A program made the translations under genes and the position numbers. This document shows positions 13,671-15,759 of a DNA stretch of 15,759 bases, in pieces. The stretch is from an uncultured Micrococcales bacterium (GTDB taxonomy: Bacteria; Actinomycetota; Actinomycetes; Actinomycetales; Microbacteriaceae), in assembly GCA_903853515.1 (NCBI GenBank), contig CAINTU010000211.1, forward strand, positions 1 to 15,759, given 5' to 3'. Position 1 is the first letter of the stretch. Each line of letters opens with the position of its first letter. The notes beneath the pieces were generated by a model, which made no database searches, had not been told where the DNA came from, and saw nothing but the letters and a program-made list of their open reading frames with translations.

Positions 13671-13676
13671 TTAGAC

Positions 13677-14906
13677 GTGCAACTCATTTCTGTCGACAAA
13701 CTCACAACTTTGCTTTCGGCGCTGCCTGATAACCCGCGCGTCGTTGCTTCAGGCAACTTTGCCGCCCCTCGCGAGTTGTTAGCCATCGCTGATGCCAGTT
13801 TTGCCAATTTCAAACTCTTTATGTTGAATGCGCAGCATGGATTACCCGAGCGCGAGGGCATTCGCTTTGAGACGCCGTTCGTCGGCGCAGGTATGCGAGG
13901 CAAGGCAAATCTTGACTATGTGCCCAGCCGGCTCAGCCTCGTGCCACTGCTGTTTCGCAACCACCATGTGCCAGACGTGGTGTTGCTGAACGCATCGCGG
14001 GCTCGCGACGGCAAAATTTCTCTCGGCACTGAGGTCAACATTTTGCCAGCAGCGATTGAGGCCGCCAGAGCGCATGGCGGTTTGGTCATCGCACAGCTAA
14101 ATGACAAGATGCCTTACACCTTCGGCGATGCAGAGATCGATGAGGCGCTGATCGATTATGCAATTGAGGTGTCAGAACCTCTAGCCACAAGTGCAACCAA
14201 CACAGGCGCGGGCGGTGTCGCTGACGAGATTGCCGAACGAGTGGCCACCCTGATTCAAGATGGTGCGACTCTGCAACTCGGCATCGGCGCTATTCCTAAT
14301 GCGGTCATAGCTCGGCTAGGCGATTTGCGTGGGGTTGGCATTTATACCGAAATGTTTAGCGATGGCGTTTTGGCACTACATGAGGCCGGTGCACTTGACA
14401 CATCTCGAGAATTGGTCGCGTCTTTCGTCTTTGGCTCACAACCCCTCTATGACTGGGTAAACCTAAACCCTCGAGTGCGCATGACTCGCACAGAGTTCAC
14501 AAATGATCCGGCTCGAATATCTAGGCAGCCAGCGATGACAAGTGTTAACTCTGCTTTGCAGGTTGACCTGTTTGATCAGGCCAATGCAAGTTATGTGCGA
14601 GGGCAAATCTATTCGGGCTTCGGCGGCTCAACCGATTTTATTGTCGGTGCTATGCATGCCATTGGCGGAAAATCAATTATCGCGTTGCCCTCATGGCACG
14701 CCAAGGCTGACGTATCGACGATTGTGCCTCTCGTGACCGAACACGTCACAAGCTTTCAGCACAGCAATGTGGTCACAGAGCAGGGCATAGCCGATTGTTT
14801 CGGCAACTCTCAGCAACAGCAGGCGCAGAGCCTTATCAAGAATGCGGCGCACCCCCAGGCAAGAGCTGCGCTTCAAGAGGCCGCGGCCAAGCTTGGCTTA
14901 GCCTAG
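13677..14906 (+). CDS. Acetyl-CoA hydrolase/transferase family protein
   Basis: A 409-residue class I CoA-transferase fold enzyme of the acetyl-CoA hydrolase / 4-hydroxybutyrate CoA-transferase family. Members move CoA between short-chain acids through a glutamyl-CoA intermediate. The likely catalytic residue is Glu225 in YTEMFSDG (223-230). The oxyanion/CoA-binding loop is SGFGGSTDF (313-321), and VTEQGIAD (366-373) plus LIKNAAHP (386-393) are typical of the C-terminal domain. The Gly-rich LGIGAIPNAV (201-210) is also conserved. Length is slightly under the usual 420-440. The GTG start has no ribosome site and follows TAGGTT by 6 nt. It is divergent from the ABC operon, and its stop is 4 bp before the next gene. 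Substrate is not determined; acetate, succinate or butyrate derivatives are all possible. Confidence 0.9.
   Translation: MQLISVDKLTTLLSALPDNPRVVASGNFAAPRELLAIADASFANFKLFMLNAQHGLPEREGIRFETPFVGAGMRGKANLDYVPSRLSLVPLLFRNHHVPDVVLLNASRARDGKISLGTEVNILPAAIEAARAHGGLVIAQLNDKMPYTFGDAEIDEALIDYAIEVSEPLATSATNTGAGGVADEIAERVATLIQDGATLQLGIGAIPNAVIARLGDLRGVGIYTEMFSDGVLALHEAGALDTSRELVASFVFGSQPLYDWVNLNPRVRMTRTEFTNDPARISRQPAMTSVNSALQVDLFDQANASYVRGQIYSGFGGSTDFIVGAMHAIGGKSIIALPSWHAKADVSTIVPLVTEHVTSFQHSNVVTEQGIADCFGNSQQQQAQSLIKNAAHPQARAALQEAAAKLGLA
14899..14904 (+). promoter_or_regulatory. Candidate -10 element for a leaderless VOC-protein mRNA
   Basis: TAGCCT lies in the last codons of the CoA-transferase gene, 6 nt before the ATG at 14911. 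No ribosome site is present between the genes. Because the two genes are 4 bp apart, readthrough transcription is also possible. Confidence 0.35.
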
Positions 14907-14910
14907 AGCC

Positions 14911-15282
14911 ATGTATATTCGCCAAATCGGTCAATACGTAGCCGACATTGAACGCGCTGAGAAATTTTATGAGGGCTTGCTAGGCAAGAAGGCCATGGCA
15001 ACATTTAATCCACCTGGCTTCGCCTTTTTTGATCTAGGTGGCACACGACTATTTCTTGATGTGAACGCCAAAAGCGCACTGATTTATTTGGGTGTCGACG
15101 ATGTGTGTGAAAGCGTCGAAAGCTTGCGCGGCGATGGTTACAAAATTCTTGAAGAGCCACACGTTGTGTTCCCAGATGAGGGCGGCATCTTTGATACCCC
15201 AGGCAACGAGTGGTTGGCTTTCATCGAAGACTCAGAGGGCAACATGGTTGGTCTGATGAGTCGCGAAGTCACCTCGAATTAG
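14911..15282 (+). CDS. VOC (glyoxalase/bleomycin-resistance fold) family protein
   Basis: A 123-residue cytosolic protein of the vicinal oxygen chelate superfamily. It has two beta-alpha-beta-beta-beta halves. The first opens IRQIGQYVADIERAEKFYEGLLG (3-25). The second starts near ALIYLGVDDVCESVESL (56-72) and ends with the classic FIEDSEGNMVGLM (104-116). Possible metal or substrate ligands include His84 and Glu106, but the usual N-terminal His is replaced by Gln (Gln5 or Gln8), so glyoxalase I activity is doubtful. It starts 4 bp after the CoA-transferase stop and may be cotranscribed with it. Actual reaction unknown. Confidence 0.85.
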   Translation: MYIRQIGQYVADIERAEKFYEGLLGKKAMATFNPPGFAFFDLGGTRLFLDVNAKSALIYLGVDDVCESVESLRGDGYKILEEPHVVFPDEGGIFDTPGNEWLAFIEDSEGNMVGLMSREVTSN

Positions 15283-15300
15283 CATCTAACCGACACCCAA

Positions 15301-15759
15301 CTAAAGCGCCGCGCCTTCTGCTTCGGTCTTAGGCATTTCGCGCATTGAACGAAGTGGCGAAAAAAGCGTAAAGAGCGGTGCAAACAGAGCGCCGATGAAT
15401 CCCACAAAAATCGGCACTGCGATGCCAAACGCTGCACCGAGCAAGCCACTCAGATAGGCGCCGATTGGCATCACACCCCAAACCATAAAACGAATGGATG
15501 CGTTCATGCGCCCAAGCAAATGCTCTGGGCATAGTCGCTGACGTGCCGTTACCTGTGTGATGTTGTAGGTCAACACGGTGAATGAGATGAGGAACTCTGC
15601 AGGAATCATCACTGCCGCAGCGAACTGCGCCGGCACCACGAACAATAACAACTGGCTTAGACCCGCGAAGGCGAGCAATATCGACGAAGAAACAATCAGC
15701 TGGCCTTCGCCGATTAACTTAATCAAACGTGGGGTCAGCGCTGCACCGACTAGCCCACC
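15301..15759 (-). CDS. MFS transporter, C-terminal part (start beyond window)
   Basis: The frame stays open to the right edge (reading GGLVGAALTPRLIKLIGEG), so the TTG at 15726 is internal and the gene continues upstream outside the window. The visible ~152 residues hold four or more hydrophobic segments. The loop RQRLCPEHLLGRMNASIRFMVWG is typical of MFS_3 exporters, and a basic C-terminus follows (SPLRSMREMPKTEAEGAAL). It resembles the family of the complete MFS gene at 10884-12101 but is clearly a different protein. It converges on the VOC gene with an 18-bp gap and no visible terminator. Confidence 0.85.
   Translation of the reverse strand, partial: GGLVGAALTPRLIKLIGEGQLIVSSSILLAFAGLSQLLLFVVPAQFAAAVMIPAEFLISFTVLTYNITQVTARQRLCPEHLLGRMNASIRFMVWGVMPIGAYLSGLLGAAFGIAVPIFVGFIGALFAPLFTLFSPLRSMREMPKTEAEGAAL

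Noticed and set aside
9017..15759. A hidden novel defence or mobile system in the accessory part
   Set aside because: All genes there belong to common transporter or enzyme families except one lipoprotein. No integrase, transposase, terminal repeats or attachment site next to the tRNAs was seen.

Overview
The window is a near-origin chromosome segment of an actinobacterium. The gene order dnaN–gnd–recF–dciA (DUF721)–gyrB–gyrA–DUF3566–tRNA-Ile–tRNA-Ala is the classic actinobacterial order downstream of dnaA/oriC. Base composition looks moderate (roughly half G+C) rather than the high G+C of most of the phylum, and intergenic gaps are short. Together with the Microbacteriaceae-like GyrA and GyrB, this suggests a streamlined, possibly freshwater, Microbacteriaceae lineage. 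The family placement is inference, not proof.

Left part (1-3508): the 3' three quarters of dnaN (sliding clamp), then gnd (6-phosphogluconate dehydrogenase), a parS-like ParB site overlapping the gnd stop codon, recF, and dciA overlapping recF by 4 bp. These genes serve replication, recombination repair and helicase loading. The parS-like site would link the region to origin segregation.

Middle part (3509-9016): a 239 bp regulatory leader in front of gyrB holds candidate promoters, a consensus DnaA box, a two-copy direct repeat and a short palindrome. It is followed by gyrB, gyrA and a DUF3566 membrane protein. GyrA has glycine at the quinolone-contact position that is Ser83 in E. coli. A recognisable promoter then drives a tRNA-Ile(GAU)–tRNA-Ala(UGC) pair, which ends in a strong intrinsic terminator.

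Right part (9017-15759): ordinary accessory chromosome genes. These are a LysE/ArgO-type amino-acid exporter, an unrecognised lipoprotein, a leftward ABC ATPase–ABC-2 permease–MFS exporter operon, a divergent acetyl-CoA hydrolase/CoA-transferase family gene, a VOC/glyoxalase-fold protein, and the C-terminal part of a second MFS transporter cut by the window end. Four rightward genes here start 6-7 nt after a TAGNNT hexamer with no ribosome binding site, which suggests leaderless transcripts.

No mobile element, CRISPR array, rRNA gene, toxin–antitoxin or defence system was seen. I found no convincing novel multi-gene system. The most rewarding signals are the regulatory sites (parS-like site, DnaA box at gyrB, leaderless starts) and the uncharacterised lipoprotein.
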